From JAJPJE01 sp963848375 (lineage in GTDB: Bacteria; Acidobacteriota; Terriglobia; Terriglobales; Acidobacteriaceae): a stretch of DNA of 64,000 nucleotides. The notes below the pieces were generated by a model. It saw only the letters and a program-made list of their open reading frames with translations, did no database searches and had not been told where the DNA came from. Every line of letters begins with the position of its first letter. Position 1 is the stretch's first letter. Made by a program: the position numbers and the translations under genes. The stretch is taken from contig CAWKDK010000013.1 of assembly GCA_963848375.1 (NCBI GenBank), forward strand, positions 124,001 through 188,000. The letters run 5' to 3'. This document shows positions 9,644 to 19,870 of this stretch, piece after piece.

Positions 9644-10627
9644 ATGAAACTCAAGTCAATTGCGCAGGCGCTTCAGTTGGAACTCGTGGGCGATGGAGAG
9701 GTGGACATCGCAACGGTTTCGAGCATGCAATCGGCGACGGAGGCAGCGATTGTGTTCGTAGAAGACCAGAAGGCTCTTCCGGAAGCCTTGAGATCGGGCG
9801 CGGGAGCGATTGTCGCTGGCGAGTTCGCGCGTAGTGCGACGGGAAAGGCAGTGCTCATAAGTTCGCAGCCGAAGCTGGCGTTTTCGCGGATTGCTGCGCT
9901 GGTGAGCCCCAGGCCTATAGCGAAAGCGTTTGTTCATCCCAGCGCTGTAGTGAGTTCGAGCGCGAAGATCGGCGCGAATGTGGAGATTGGCCCGCATGCA
10001 GTCGTTGAGGATGGGGTCACGATTGCCGAAGGCAGCCGCATTGGCGCCGGATGCTACGTGGGCAGAGGCGTTTGCCTAGGAGCAAATTCAGAGCTCAAAC
10101 CGAATGTCACGATCTACGCGGGAACGACCATTGGGGATCGCTGCGTTTTTCATTCTGGAGTGGTGCTGGGCAGCGACGGCTTCGGATATGTGCGCGATGG
10201 AGTAACGGGACGCTATGAAAAGTTCCCGCAGATCGGGCGACTGGAAATCGGGAACGATGTCGAGATCGGCGCCAACAGCACCGTCGATCGTGGAGCGCTG
10301 GACGTCACCGTGATTGGCGATGGCGTGAAGCTCGACAACCTGGTGCACATCGGCCACAACTGCCGCATCGGTAAGAATGTTGTGATCGCCGCTCAGACAG
10401 GCATTTCGGGCAGCTGCGTCATCGAGGATAACGTGGTGATGGCGGGGCAGGTCGGGCTGGGCGACCACATCCGCATCGGTGAAGGCGTGATTCTCGGCGG
10501 CCAGTGCGGGGTTCTGCCGCACAAGGTACTACGCGGGAAGGGAATACTGTTCTGGGGAACTCCAGCGCGGCCTGTGCGCGATTATCTGAAGCAATTGGCG
10601 GTGCTGGCGCGTCTAGCAAAGAAGTGA
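9644..10627 (+). CDS. lpxD: UDP-3-O-(3-hydroxyacyl)glucosamine N-acyltransferase LpxD
   Basis: 327 residues. LpxD adds the N-linked hydroxyacyl chain in lipid A synthesis. After the N-terminal uridine-binding domain (about 1-100, with SIAQALQLEL and FVEDQKAL) comes a left-handed beta helix of hexapeptide repeats (IGANVEIGPHAVVEDGV and following). The region holding the catalytic His is HIGHNCRIGKN, and the sequence ends with the typical GTPARPVRDYLKQLA. It follows the LpxL-like gene by 10 bases and is probably cotranscribed. The 93-base gap after it contains a short hairpin (CCCGT/ACGGG near 10668-10682). Confidence 0.96.
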   Translation: MKLKSIAQALQLELVGDGEVDIATVSSMQSATEAAIVFVEDQKALPEALRSGAGAIVAGEFARSATGKAVLISSQPKLAFSRIAALVSPRPIAKAFVHPSAVVSSSAKIGANVEIGPHAVVEDGVTIAEGSRIGAGCYVGRGVCLGANSELKPNVTIYAGTTIGDRCVFHSGVVLGSDGFGYVRDGVTGRYEKFPQIGRLEIGNDVEIGANSTVDRGALDVTVIGDGVKLDNLVHIGHNCRIGKNVVIAAQTGISGSCVIEDNVVMAGQVGLGDHIRIGEGVILGGQCGVLPHKVLRGKGILFWGTPARPVRDYLKQLAVLARLAKK

Positions 10628-10720
10628 TCATCCTCCACCCCTACGCAAAAGAAGGTAGGATGGGCCACCCGTCCACGACGGGCAACCGCAAGTCTTTTCG
10701 CGAAACCTGAAACGCGTCTT

Positions 10721-11342
10721 ATGGCGATTGTTATTGTTGGCGGTCATTCTCGCAGCGTAGGCAAGACCAGCGTGGTTTCTGGCCTGATTGCCGCGCTTCC
10801 GGAGATGCACTGGACGGCAATCAAGGTGACGCAGTATGGGCATGGCATCTGCTCGGCTGACGGAGAGCCCTGTGACTGCGCGACTGACGATCACAGCTGG
10901 GCGGTGAAACATCGAACGCAGTCGCGCCGGCGATAGTGATACTTCACGCTTCGTGGTTGCCGGCGCCGACAAAGTTTATTGGGCGCGCACGCGACAGGGA
11001 TTTTTGGCCGAAGCCATGCCGAGACTCAGGCAGATACTGGCGGAATCAGGGAATGTCATCCTCGAATCGAACAGCATGATGAAGTTCGTCCGCCCTGATA
11101 TTTACCTCAGCGTTCTCGACTACGACACTCAGGACTTCAAGCCTTCGGCGCGCGAATTTCTTGATCGCGCCACAGCGGTCATTGTTCATGCAGATAAATC
11201 AGGAGCGGTCCCCGCATGGGACGATGTCTCTCTCAAGCTGATTGCCGGCAAGCCAGTCTTCCCAATCGAACCGCCGAAATATGTCACGCCGGAGCTGGTG
11301 GAATTTGTGCGCCAACGGCTTGTTTCTCCTGTCTTGCAATAA
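10721..11342 (+). CDS. P-loop NTPase-like protein (MobB-like N-terminus), one frameshift
   Basis: The N-terminus has a Walker A-like loop (IVGGHSRSVGKTSVVSGLI). The frame then changes near 10903-10908; in the second frame the protein continues through FVVAGADKVYWARTRQGFL, ILAESGNVILESNS and TAVIVHADKSG to a stop at 11342. Joined, it is about 206 residues. The opening resembles MobB or cobyrinate-synthase-like small P-loop proteins, but the rest is not clearly of those families, so the substrate is unknown. A CxC-type pair (EPCDC) lies before the frameshift. The lesion is a single-base indel, possibly a sequence error. Confidence 0.65.
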
Positions 11343-11422
11343 CAGCTCAAATTCAGTGTTTCCGGCTTGATATATTTAAGGAACTGTTGCCGTTCACTCT
11401 CGCTTACGGAGCACATCGTTTC

Positions 11423-11845
11423 ATGCGCTATGGAAAGTTGAAGTTTGCCATGCTGGTAGTTTGCTTGTTCGGGTTGGAGCTGAGCCTTGTGGCACAACAA
11501 TCCACCGGACACGACGCAAGTTGGAAGGCGCCTGCTTCCGCGTCGGCGAAGAAGAATCCCCTGGCCAAAGATGCGAATGCGGCTCAGGCAGGGCAATCCA
11601 CGTTCTTGCGCTCCTGCTCGACCTGTCACGGGGAGACCGGGGATGCGGGAATTGCTGGAGCCTCCAACTTGAAATCGGCGGCCGTTCAGGCTCAGACCGA
11701 TGGCGCGTTGGAGTGGAAGATCGCGAATGGAAACGTGAGCAAGGGAATGCCGGCTTTTGGCTCGATGTCGCAAGACAAGCTATGGCAGCTTGTACGCTAT
11801 ATTCGTACGTTGAAAGCGCCCACGAAGACAGCGACCGCACACTAA
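11423..11845 (+). CDS. Small exported c-type cytochrome
   Basis: 140 residues: an N-terminal signal peptide (KFAMLVVCLFGLELSLVAQQ) and one class I cytochrome c domain. The haem attachment site is CSTCH (near residue 63) and the likely sixth ligand is the Met in GMPAFGSM. It should act in the periplasm as an electron carrier. I use ATG 11423 because the longer upstream frame has no signal-like start. It stands between the P-loop gene and a RibD-C reductase, with no obvious redox partner nearby. Confidence 0.85.
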   Translation: MRYGKLKFAMLVVCLFGLELSLVAQQSTGHDASWKAPASASAKKNPLAKDANAAQAGQSTFLRSCSTCHGETGDAGIAGASNLKSAAVQAQTDGALEWKIANGNVSKGMPAFGSMSQDKLWQLVRYIRTLKAPTKTATAH

Positions 11846-11866
11846 AGCCAATTTCTCCGGAGGCGC

Positions 11867-12748
11867 ATGCGCAACTTCGAAATCCTGTTCGATCAAGGTG
11901 AACCATCGCCGGTCGCGGATTCCGCGTATGCGCCTTACGGTAAGCTCGGATTTCCCGAGCCACCGGCTGATCGTCCCTGGATCTACTCCAATTTCGTGCA
12001 ATCGCTCGACGGCATAGTGTCGTTCCGCGGATATCACGCCTCGGGGGCAGATATCTCGCAGTCAACAGAAGATCGGTGGCTGATGGATTTGCTGCGCGCT
12101 CATGCGGACGCCGTGCTCACCGGCGTCAACACGCTGATTGACGAGACCAATCTTCGCGGCAAAGAAAAGCGCGGTCCCGTGTTCCGAATCATGGATCCAG
12201 CTTTGCGCGAGTTGCGCCGTAAGCTGGGACGTGCGCGAGAGAAGAATATCTTTGTCACCGGCTCGGGCAACATCGATCTGTCGGAATACCGCTGCTTCGA
12301 CGGAGAGCACGTGGACCCGATCGTAGTTACCACGAAGGCCGGAGCATCGCGGATTGAGCAAAGCAGCCGCAATTCTGGTGTGCAGATAGTGACTGCAGGC
12401 GAGGGAAGTACGGTCGACCTGCCGCGAATGGTCGCACTGCTGCATCGGGACTTTGGGATCCGCTATCTTCTGTGCGAAGGCGGTCCCACGCTCTACGGGA
12501 GCATGTCGCGAGCTGAACTGGTCGACGAGAAATTCCTGACGATTGCTCCAATTGAGGTCGGACAGTTCGTTCCCAATGAGCAGCTGCGTACTCCGGAAGA
12601 GCTCGCGAATCCGAGGTTCAGTACGGTGCGTCCCACCGTCTTCTTCGGCCCCGGCTTTATTAAGGAAAACGCTTCGCGCTGGAAGTGGATCAGTTCGCGC
12701 CGAAACGGCGACCACGAATTCAATCGATATCGTATCGTCCGCCCGTAG
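11867..12748 (+). CDS. RibD C-terminal / dihydrofolate reductase family protein
   Basis: 293 residues. The RibD_C fold is recognised by RPWIYSNFVQSLDGIVSF, the LLRAHADAVLTGVNTL segment and the substrate/NADPH-binding LLCEGGPTLYGSM near residue 205. These enzymes reduce pyrimidine or folate-like substrates with NADPH. The deaminase domain of RibD is absent, so this is a stand-alone reductase and not necessarily a riboflavin enzyme. A CGGAGG ribosome binding site lies just ahead of ATG 11867. It lies 21 bases after the cytochrome gene. Confidence 0.83.
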   Translation: MRNFEILFDQGEPSPVADSAYAPYGKLGFPEPPADRPWIYSNFVQSLDGIVSFRGYHASGADISQSTEDRWLMDLLRAHADAVLTGVNTLIDETNLRGKEKRGPVFRIMDPALRELRRKLGRAREKNIFVTGSGNIDLSEYRCFDGEHVDPIVVTTKAGASRIEQSSRNSGVQIVTAGEGSTVDLPRMVALLHRDFGIRYLLCEGGPTLYGSMSRAELVDEKFLTIAPIEVGQFVPNEQLRTPEELANPRFSTVRPTVFFGPGFIKENASRWKWISSRRNGDHEFNRYRIVRP

Positions 12749-12780
12749 CTACATAGCATTTACAATTAACTCTGGTCCTG

Positions 12781-14414
12781 ATGGCTGGAACTCGCCAAAT
12801 TCCTGACGTGTCCAAATCGCCCCGACGTGTGCTGGAGCGACGCTCGTCTTCGTATGCGATCCCTTGGCAGGCATGGTCGCTGGCGATCCTCTCCGGCGTG
12901 CTGCAGGTGCTGGCATTTCCGATCCCAAACCTGAATTGGCTCTGCTGGATCGCGCTCGCGCCGCTGCTTGTGGCCATACTTCATGCGCGCCGGATGGGAC
13001 GCGTTCCTAGTTCGGTGGCCTCCGTTCGGCAGGGGCTGATACTCGGGTATGTCAGTGGTGTGATCGTCTATCTCGGGTCGTGCTACTGGATTTATCACGT
13101 CATGAATTCCTATGGCGGATTGAACACTCCGGTCGCTGCCGGGATTCTTGTTCTCTTCTGCTTCTATCTCGGGCTGGTCCATGCCGCATTCGGAGGATTA
13201 TTCGCGCTCGCCGCCGGCCGGCTGAAACTCGGGCCGCGGGCGCTTGTTCTCGCGCCGTTTCTTTGGGTAGCGCTCGAGCTGTTCCGCTCGCGGGTGATTG
13301 CATTCCCATGGGATTTGATGGGGACCGCGCTGGTCGACAATATCCCGCTCTCACGGATCGCGACCATCACCGGAGTATACGGATTGTCATTCGAAATACT
13401 GCTGGTGAATGCCGCTTTTGCGTCGGTGTTTGTGGGACGACGAGAGCGCCGCCCACTGGTTTTGGCGGGATGCATTTTGCTGGTGGGTATTCTGCAGACA
13501 GGAAGCTTCTTCACGGCTCCGCCGCAACCGGCGAATGGCACCGCACGTCTGGTTCAGCCGAACCTGTCTCTGAATCTAAACTGGACGCCCGAGTTCTACG
13601 AAAAAACATTAGCCGAGCTCGGCAGGTTGAGTGTTCCGCAACCGGGCGAGCTGATGCCGGGTGATCCACTGCCGGACCTGGTGATATGGCCGGAGTCGCC
13701 GGCTCCGTTTTTCGAGAATGACGCGCGTTTTCGGCGGACGTTGAGCAAGATTGCTGGTGACGCTCACGCTTATGTGATTGCCGGGGAAGTGGGGTTGCCG
13801 CCGTCGGGCGACGACCGTCGCATCTACAACTCAGCGGTGGTCATCACGCCGCAGGGGGATGCGCTCGCCCGTTACGACAAGGTGCATCTCGTGCCCTTCG
13901 GTGAGTACGTACCGTTTAAAGATCTTTTCGGCTTTGCGCACAAGCTCACGCGCGAGGTGAGCGACTTCGCTCCTGGGTACGAGCGCATGGCTCTGCCAGT
14001 GCACAGCTATAACCTCGGCATCTTCATCTGCTACGAATCGGTATTCCCGAACGAGATACGCGAGTTCGCTGCCAAGGGCGCACAGGTGCTCGTGAACATC
14101 TCGAACGATGGATGGTTCGGCGATACGGGCGCTCCGGAGCAGCATTTGCGCATGGCGCGTATGCGAGCTGTCGAAAACGGACGCTGGGTTCTGCGATCGA
14201 CCAATACCGGAATCTCGGCTTCCATCGATCCATTTGGAAGAGTGGTGGCACAGCTTCCGCGGAGCGTTCGCGTTGCGCTGGATGTACCCTACGGCGTGGT
14301 AACGGGAACCACTTTCTACACGCGTCACGGCGATTGGTTCGCGTGGGCCTGTGCGATAATCGCGCTAGGCGTGTTCATTGCGCTCATCTCCAAGAACAGG
14401 ACACTACGAGCATA

Positions 14415-14415
<1 letters not shown>
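12781..14415 (+). CDS. lnt: Apolipoprotein N-acyltransferase
   Basis: 544 residues. Lnt adds the third acyl chain to the N-terminal Cys of lipoproteins in the inner membrane. Several N-terminal transmembrane segments (from about residue 25 to 230) precede the nitrilase-like domain. The catalytic triad is visible: Glu in IWPESPAPF, Lys in ARYDKVHLVPFGE, and Cys in IFICYESVFP. A final hydrophobic helix is at the C-terminus. The stop TAA overlaps the ATG of prfB by one base (TAATG), so the two genes are probably translationally coupled. Confidence 0.95.
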
Positions 14416-15513
<1,098 letters not shown>

Positions 15514-15523
15514 CAAGCGAACT

Positions 15524-15554
15524 CCCACCCAAGCCAAAAGATGGCTAGGGTGGG
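15524..15554 (+). terminator. Hairpin downstream of prfB
   Basis: CCCACCC-AAGCC and GGCT-AGGGTGGG form an 11-12-bp stem around a loop AAAAGAT. There is no U-tract after it, so it may be a processing or Rho-type hairpin rather than an intrinsic terminator. Confidence 0.5.
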
Positions 15555-15575
15555 GCACCCAAAGTTAGAGTTTCC

Positions 15576-16273
15576 ATGACTTCGCCAGACCTCGCACTCG
15601 GTACTACGACCGAACATCATCCGGCGAGGTCTGCGCCTCGAATATTTCACCCTGGCATGGAATTCGCTGGAAGCCCTGGTCGCGATCGTCTCTGGGACTA
15701 TTCGCCGGAAGCATCGCGCTGGTCGGTTTCGGCTTTGACTCGGTAATCGAATGCGCTTCGGGCGCAGCTCTGATCTGGCGGCTCCGTTCGGATCATGATC
15801 ACGCGAATCGTGAGCGTCATGAGCGGCTTGCGGTGCGATTAGTGGGCGCGAGTTTTTTGCTGCTGGCGACCTACATTGCTTACGACGCCATCCACACGCT
15901 GATTCGCCATGAGGCACCCGAGAAGAGCATCCCTGGAATTCTGCTGGCGATTGCTTCGCTCATCGTGATGCCGCTGCTTGCGCGCGCGAAACGCCGAGTA
16001 GCTTCGGCGTTGAACAGCGGCGCCATGAAGGCGGACTCGCGTCAGACAGACCTCTGTGCCTATCTCTCGGCCATTCTTCTGGGTGGGCTCATCGTAAACG
16101 CGCTATTCGGTTGGTGGTGGGCGGATCCGGTCGCAGGACTGGTTATGATTCCGATCATTGTTCGTGAGGGAATCGAAGGATTGCGTGGCGAAACCTGTTG
16201 CGAGTCGCCTCTCGCCGTTGACAACTGTGAGCACGATGCCTGTTGCGATCACGGTAAAGAGGAGCGCGCGTGA
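15576..16273 (+). CDS. Cation diffusion facilitator-like membrane protein, two frameshifts
   Basis: Joining three frames gives about 232 residues: start MTSPDLALGTTTEHH (frame 3), then RGLRLEYFTLAWNSLEALVA (frame 1), then LFAGSIALVGFGFDSVIE (frame 2) to the stop. It has five or six transmembrane segments, and the sequence LAWNSLEALVAIVSG / GFGFDSVIE is typical of a CDF-like metal-efflux transmembrane domain, where the Asp of FDSVIE would be a metal ligand. The C-terminus is rich in Cys and His (CCESPLAVDNCEHDACCDH), a possible metal-binding tail. Frameshifts lie near 15625 and at a GGG near 15696. It overlaps the next gene by GTGA. Confidence 0.72.
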
Positions 16274-16908
16274 GCGAAGCCGGTACAAAATTCTCTCGGT
16301 GCGCGCTTTCGCGGTGCGATGGATCTTCGCCGCCGAATTGCATGCTGGTCAGGTGAAAAAGGGTGGGCACAATATCCCTTACATCTCGCATCTGCTTGGT
16401 GTGACTTCGCTGGTGATCGAGGCGGGCGGCGATGAAGATATGGCGATTGCCGCTCTGCTGCATGATGCCGTGGAAGATCAGGGTGGACTCCCCACGCTGG
16501 CAGCGCATTCGATCTGAGTACGGAGAGCGAGTGGCGCACATCGTCGAAGGATGTACCGATTCGGAAATCGAACCCAAACCTCCATGGCTGGAACGCAAAA
16601 AGGCTTACGTTGGTCACGTCCGCGAGCAGGCAGACTCGGAAGTAACCTTGGTTTCGGCGGCGGATAAGCTGCACAATGTACGTGCGATTCTTGCGGATTT
16701 CCGCGAACTCGGGGATCCGGTGTTTGACCGCTTCAAGGGACGCAAAGACGGCACGCTGTGGTACTACCGGGCGATGGTAGACGCCTTTCGTGATGCGATG
16801 GTGCGCAATGGCCTGACGCAGCACGCGCGAGGGAACCAGCGACTGGTCGACGAGTTGGGCAGGGAAGTTACGAAACTGGAATCGCTTGTTGCTGCAGGGA
16901 AAAGATAA
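16270..16908 (+). CDS. Single-domain HD hydrolase, SpoT/MESH1-like, two frameshifts
   Basis: The HD motif is IAALLHDAVED, preceded by HAGQVKKGGHNIPYISHLLG, and the second signature AADKLHNVRAI matches the ppGpp-hydrolase KLADRLHN region. Together they suggest a small alarmone hydrolase or related phosphohydrolase without synthetase, TGS or ACT domains. The likely start is GTG 16270, overlapping the CDF stop. The frame changes near 16305-16320 and again near 16490-16505, both by one base. About 212 residues when joined. If intact, it would be a stand-alone (p)ppGpp hydrolase, but activity on other nucleotides is possible. Confidence 0.7.
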
Positions 16909-16910
16909 CT

Positions 16911-18029
16911 ATGCCGAAGATGCTCGATCTGATCCGCGAGTCGGCGGTGCCGCCATCAGTGATGCGCTCGGCATCCCATGGCGCGCTGTCGCTTCCGGCA
17001 GACGAGATCGTCGAGATCCTTGTCTACCTGTCGCAGCACCAGTTGTTTGGCGAGCAGGCCCGTCTTACCCTGGCCGGTCTCAAGCAAGAAAAGTTGCAAC
17101 CGGTAGCAAGTGATCCCAAAACGCCAGCTGCGGTGCTCGATTATCTAATCGCTCCTGCGAACCTTCGTCCGGCGCTACTTCCGGTTCTTCTCGAAAATCC
17201 AGGAGTTCCCGAGAAGGACGTCGTGGAACTGGCGAAGTCGGGGTCGCGCGAAGTTGTGATTGAGCTGCTGGTGAGTGCCCGAGCCCAGTCCATTGCCCGT
17301 GTGCGTGAAGAGTTGGCACGCAATCCTCATCTGACTCCTGCGGAGGTGGCGTCGCTGACTCCGAACCAGACTTTTGTTAACGCAGAGGATGCTCCGGCGG
17401 AGGAGCCGATCTCGCCGGAAGTAGAAGCAGAACTTGCGCGATACCAGGCAGAACATGCAGCGGCCATTGCGGCTGCCGAAGGCACGCCTTTCGAACTGGC
17501 TGATGCGAGCGAAGAGGAGCGCGCTCATTTGCAAACGGCGGAGGCGGCTGTGAAGGCGACACCGCAAGCTGCGGCCGCGAAAGCAGCGCCGGGGAAGCCC
17601 GAACGCGTATCCACATTGCAGAAGATTGCGCGGCTCGCGGTAGGCGACCGCATTCAGCTCGGAATGAAGGGCAGCCGCGAAGAACGTTTTGTGCTGATCC
17701 GCGATGGCTCCAAACTTGTGTCGGCCGCCGTGCTTGAATCTCCAAAGCTGACCGATCAGGAAGTGGAGATGTTCGCGGCGATGAAGAACGTGCAGGAAAG
17801 CGTGCTGCGCGGCATTGCGGGGAAACGAAAGTTCATGAAGCTGTATGCGGTGATGCGCGCTCTGGTTAACAACCCGCGTTGTCCGCTCGACGTTTCGCTT
17901 CCACTGATGAAAAACCTTCTCCCGGCGGACCTGAAGGCTGTATCGATGAACAAGAACGTCTCGGACACGCTTCGCAAGCTTGCCGCCAAGATGCATCACG
18001 AAAAGACACAAAACAAGAAGTCTGAGTAG
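16911..18029 (+). CDS. Helical-repeat protein of unknown function
   Basis: 372 residues, all-helical. The first 150 residues are HEAT-like, with repeating VAS DPKTPAAVLDYL / LLENPGVPEKDVVELA / ELARNPHLTPAEVASL units of the leucine-rich-variant type. An Ala/Glu-rich linker (about 160-225) follows. The C-terminal part (from about 235, RVSTLQKIARLAVGDRIQLGMKG) ends in a Lys-rich tail. The same organisation occurs in acidobacterial and deltaproteobacterial proteins annotated only as hypothetical. It starts two bases after the HD gene, so it may be cotranscribed. No enzymatic motif was seen. Confidence 0.75.
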   Translation: MPKMLDLIRESAVPPSVMRSASHGALSLPADEIVEILVYLSQHQLFGEQARLTLAGLKQEKLQPVASDPKTPAAVLDYLIAPANLRPALLPVLLENPGVPEKDVVELAKSGSREVVIELLVSARAQSIARVREELARNPHLTPAEVASLTPNQTFVNAEDAPAEEPISPEVEAELARYQAEHAAAIAAAEGTPFELADASEEERAHLQTAEAAVKATPQAAAAKAAPGKPERVSTLQKIARLAVGDRIQLGMKGSREERFVLIRDGSKLVSAAVLESPKLTDQEVEMFAAMKNVQESVLRGIAGKRKFMKLYAVMRALVNNPRCPLDVSLPLMKNLLPADLKAVSMNKNVSDTLRKLAAKMHHEKTQNKKSE

Positions 18030-18097
18030 CAATTTGCAATCGTAGCCAGAAGACCTTCATCTGAGTAGAATTCTGCAGGTTCTTCCGGGGGGAATGC

Positions 18098-18502
18098 GTG
18101 CCTCAGTCCGATCCGATTGCCGATCTTCTTCGTTCTTCGCGCACCATTGCGGTGGTTGGGCTATCCGATAATCCGATGCGTCCCAGTCACGGCGTTTCCG
18201 CCTACATGCAATCGCAGGGCTATCGCATTATTCCCGTGAATCCGCAGGCTGACGAGGTTCTGGGCGAGAAGGCCTATTCCTCGTTGCTGGATGTTCCCGA
18301 GCCGATAGATATCGTCGATATATTCCGTCGGTCGGAATTCGTGCCGGAGATTGTCGACCAGGCGATTCAGCTGAAAGCGCGTGCCATATGGATGCAGGAG
18401 GGAGTGGTTCACGAAGCGGCTGCGGAGAAAGCGCGCAAAGCCGGACTCTTCGTGATCATGGATAGCTGCATTCTTCTGGAGCATCGGGCGCGGTTTCGGT
18501 AA
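18098..18502 (+). CDS. CoA-binding domain protein (YccU-like)
   Basis: 134 residues making one Rossmann-type CoA-binding domain: RTIAVVGLSDNPMRPSHGV at the nucleotide-binding loop, then GYRIIPVNPQADEVLG, and the WMQEGVVHEAA and FVIMDSCILLEH segments typical of the YccU family. These small proteins bind CoA in structures, but their role is unknown. The GTG start at 18098 is close behind a GGGGGGA stretch; an ATG four bases upstream is out of frame. It converges with rarA. Confidence 0.85.
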   Translation: MPQSDPIADLLRSSRTIAVVGLSDNPMRPSHGVSAYMQSQGYRIIPVNPQADEVLGEKAYSSLLDVPEPIDIVDIFRRSEFVPEIVDQAIQLKARAIWMQEGVVHEAAAEKARKAGLFVIMDSCILLEHRARFR

Positions 18503-18523
18503 GGCCCGACCGAAGAGCGCCAG

Positions 18524-19870
18524 TCACTCTTCCTGCTTGTCATCCGCGTGCTTCCGCTTTCGACGAATCTCTTCCATGCGGTCGCGAATGCGTTTCTCCA
18601 CGCCTTCATTCGTCGGATGGTAGTACCGCCGATTCTTCAGCTTGTCGGGCAGGCACTGCATGTCGGCCACTTTGTCTTCGACATCATGTGCGTACTGATA
18701 GCCGGAACTGTAGCCGAGTTGCTTCATCAGCGAAGTAGGAGCGTTGCGCAAATGCAGCGGCACGGCTTCCTGCGCGGTCTCCTCGACGTCACTCTGAACT
18801 GAGCCATACGCGGTGTAGAGGGCGTTGGACTTCGGCGCCAACGCCAGATAAACGACTGCCTGCGCAAGCGCGAGATTTCCTTCGGGCATGCCGATGAAAT
18901 CGACGGCATCGCGGGCGGCCATGCAGAGCGAAAGCGCGTTCGGATCCGCGAGTCCGATATCTTCTACCGACATGCGTACTACACGGCGTGCAACGTAGAG
19001 CGGATCTTCTCCGGCTTCCAGCATTCGCCCCAGCCAGTAGAGCGATGCATCAGGGTCGCTGTTGCGAACGGATTTATGCAGCGCAGAGATCAGGTTGTAG
19101 TGCTCTTCGCCTGATTTGTCGTAGAGGAGAATGCGTTTCTGAACTGCATCCTGGACCATGGCTTCGGTGATTTCACGTTCGGGTGATTCCTGTGCGAGCG
19201 TCGTCGCGACTTCCAGAATGTTGTACCCGGATCGGGCGTCGCCGCTGGAGAAGGCCGCGATACGCGCGAGGGCCTCATCGGAAGCCTTCACACGAAGATT
19301 GCCGAGTCCACGTTCCGCATCTTCGAGGGCTCGCCGCAGCAGATCCACAATCTGCTCCTCCGAGAGCGGATTCAGCACGTAAACGCGGCAGCGTGAGAGC
19401 AGTGCTGAGATGATCTCGAAAGAAGGATTCTCGGTGGTCGCGCCGATCAGCCGAATCGAACCTTTCTCGACGTAGGGAAGAAATGCGTCCTGCTGCGCCT
19501 TGTTGAAGCGATGAATTTCGTCAATGAAGACGATTGTGCGCGTGCCGAACTGGCGCGCCTTGTCCGCGGCCGCCATGACCTGCTTGATCTCTTTGATTCC
19601 GGTGAGTACTGCCGAGAATTCCACGAACTCGGCGCGCGTCACGCCGGCAATGATGTGCGCCAGCGTGGTCTTGCCAACACCTGGCGGTCCCCAGAAGATG
19701 ATCGACCCGGGCTCATCGCGTTCGATCTGCAACCGCAACGGCTTTCCGGGAGCTAGCAGGTGTTCCTGTCCGACGAATTCATCGAGGGTGCGCGGACGCA
19801 TGCGATCGGCCAGCGGACGTGTCATGTCCACTGGCTGGGGTCCACTCGGCAATGGCGCAAACAGGCTCAT
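18524..19870 (-). CDS. rarA: Replication-associated recombination protein RarA (MgsA)
   Basis: 448 residues. This AAA+ ATPase related to clamp-loader subunits acts at stalled replication forks. Walker A is GPPGVGKTTLAH (near residue 62), Walker B is IVFIDEIHRFNKAQQD, and sensor 1 is GATTENPSF. The C-terminal part carries the MgsA tetramerisation region (LYWLGRMLEAGEDPLYVARR, YPxxYxxxHD-like SSGYQYAHD). The start overlaps the end of the upstream methyltransferase by ATGA, so the two genes form an operon. Confidence 0.95.
   Translation of the reverse strand: MSLFAPLPSGPQPVDMTRPLADRMRPRTLDEFVGQEHLLAPGKPLRLQIERDEPGSIIFWGPPGVGKTTLAHIIAGVTRAEFVEFSAVLTGIKEIKQVMAAADKARQFGTRTIVFIDEIHRFNKAQQDAFLPYVEKGSIRLIGATTENPSFEIISALLSRCRVYVLNPLSEEQIVDLLRRALEDAERGLGNLRVKASDEALARIAAFSSGDARSGYNILEVATTLAQESPEREITEAMVQDAVQKRILLYDKSGEEHYNLISALHKSVRNSDPDASLYWLGRMLEAGEDPLYVARRVVRMSVEDIGLADPNALSLCMAARDAVDFIGMPEGNLALAQAVVYLALAPKSNALYTAYGSVQSDVEETAQEAVPLHLRNAPTSLMKQLGYSSGYQYAHDVEDKVADMQCLPDKLKNRRYYHPTNEGVEKRIRDRMEEIRRKRKHADDKQEE

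Noticed and set aside
10664..10690. Short hairpin after lpxD considered as a terminator
   Set aside because: Only a 5-bp stem, no U-tract.
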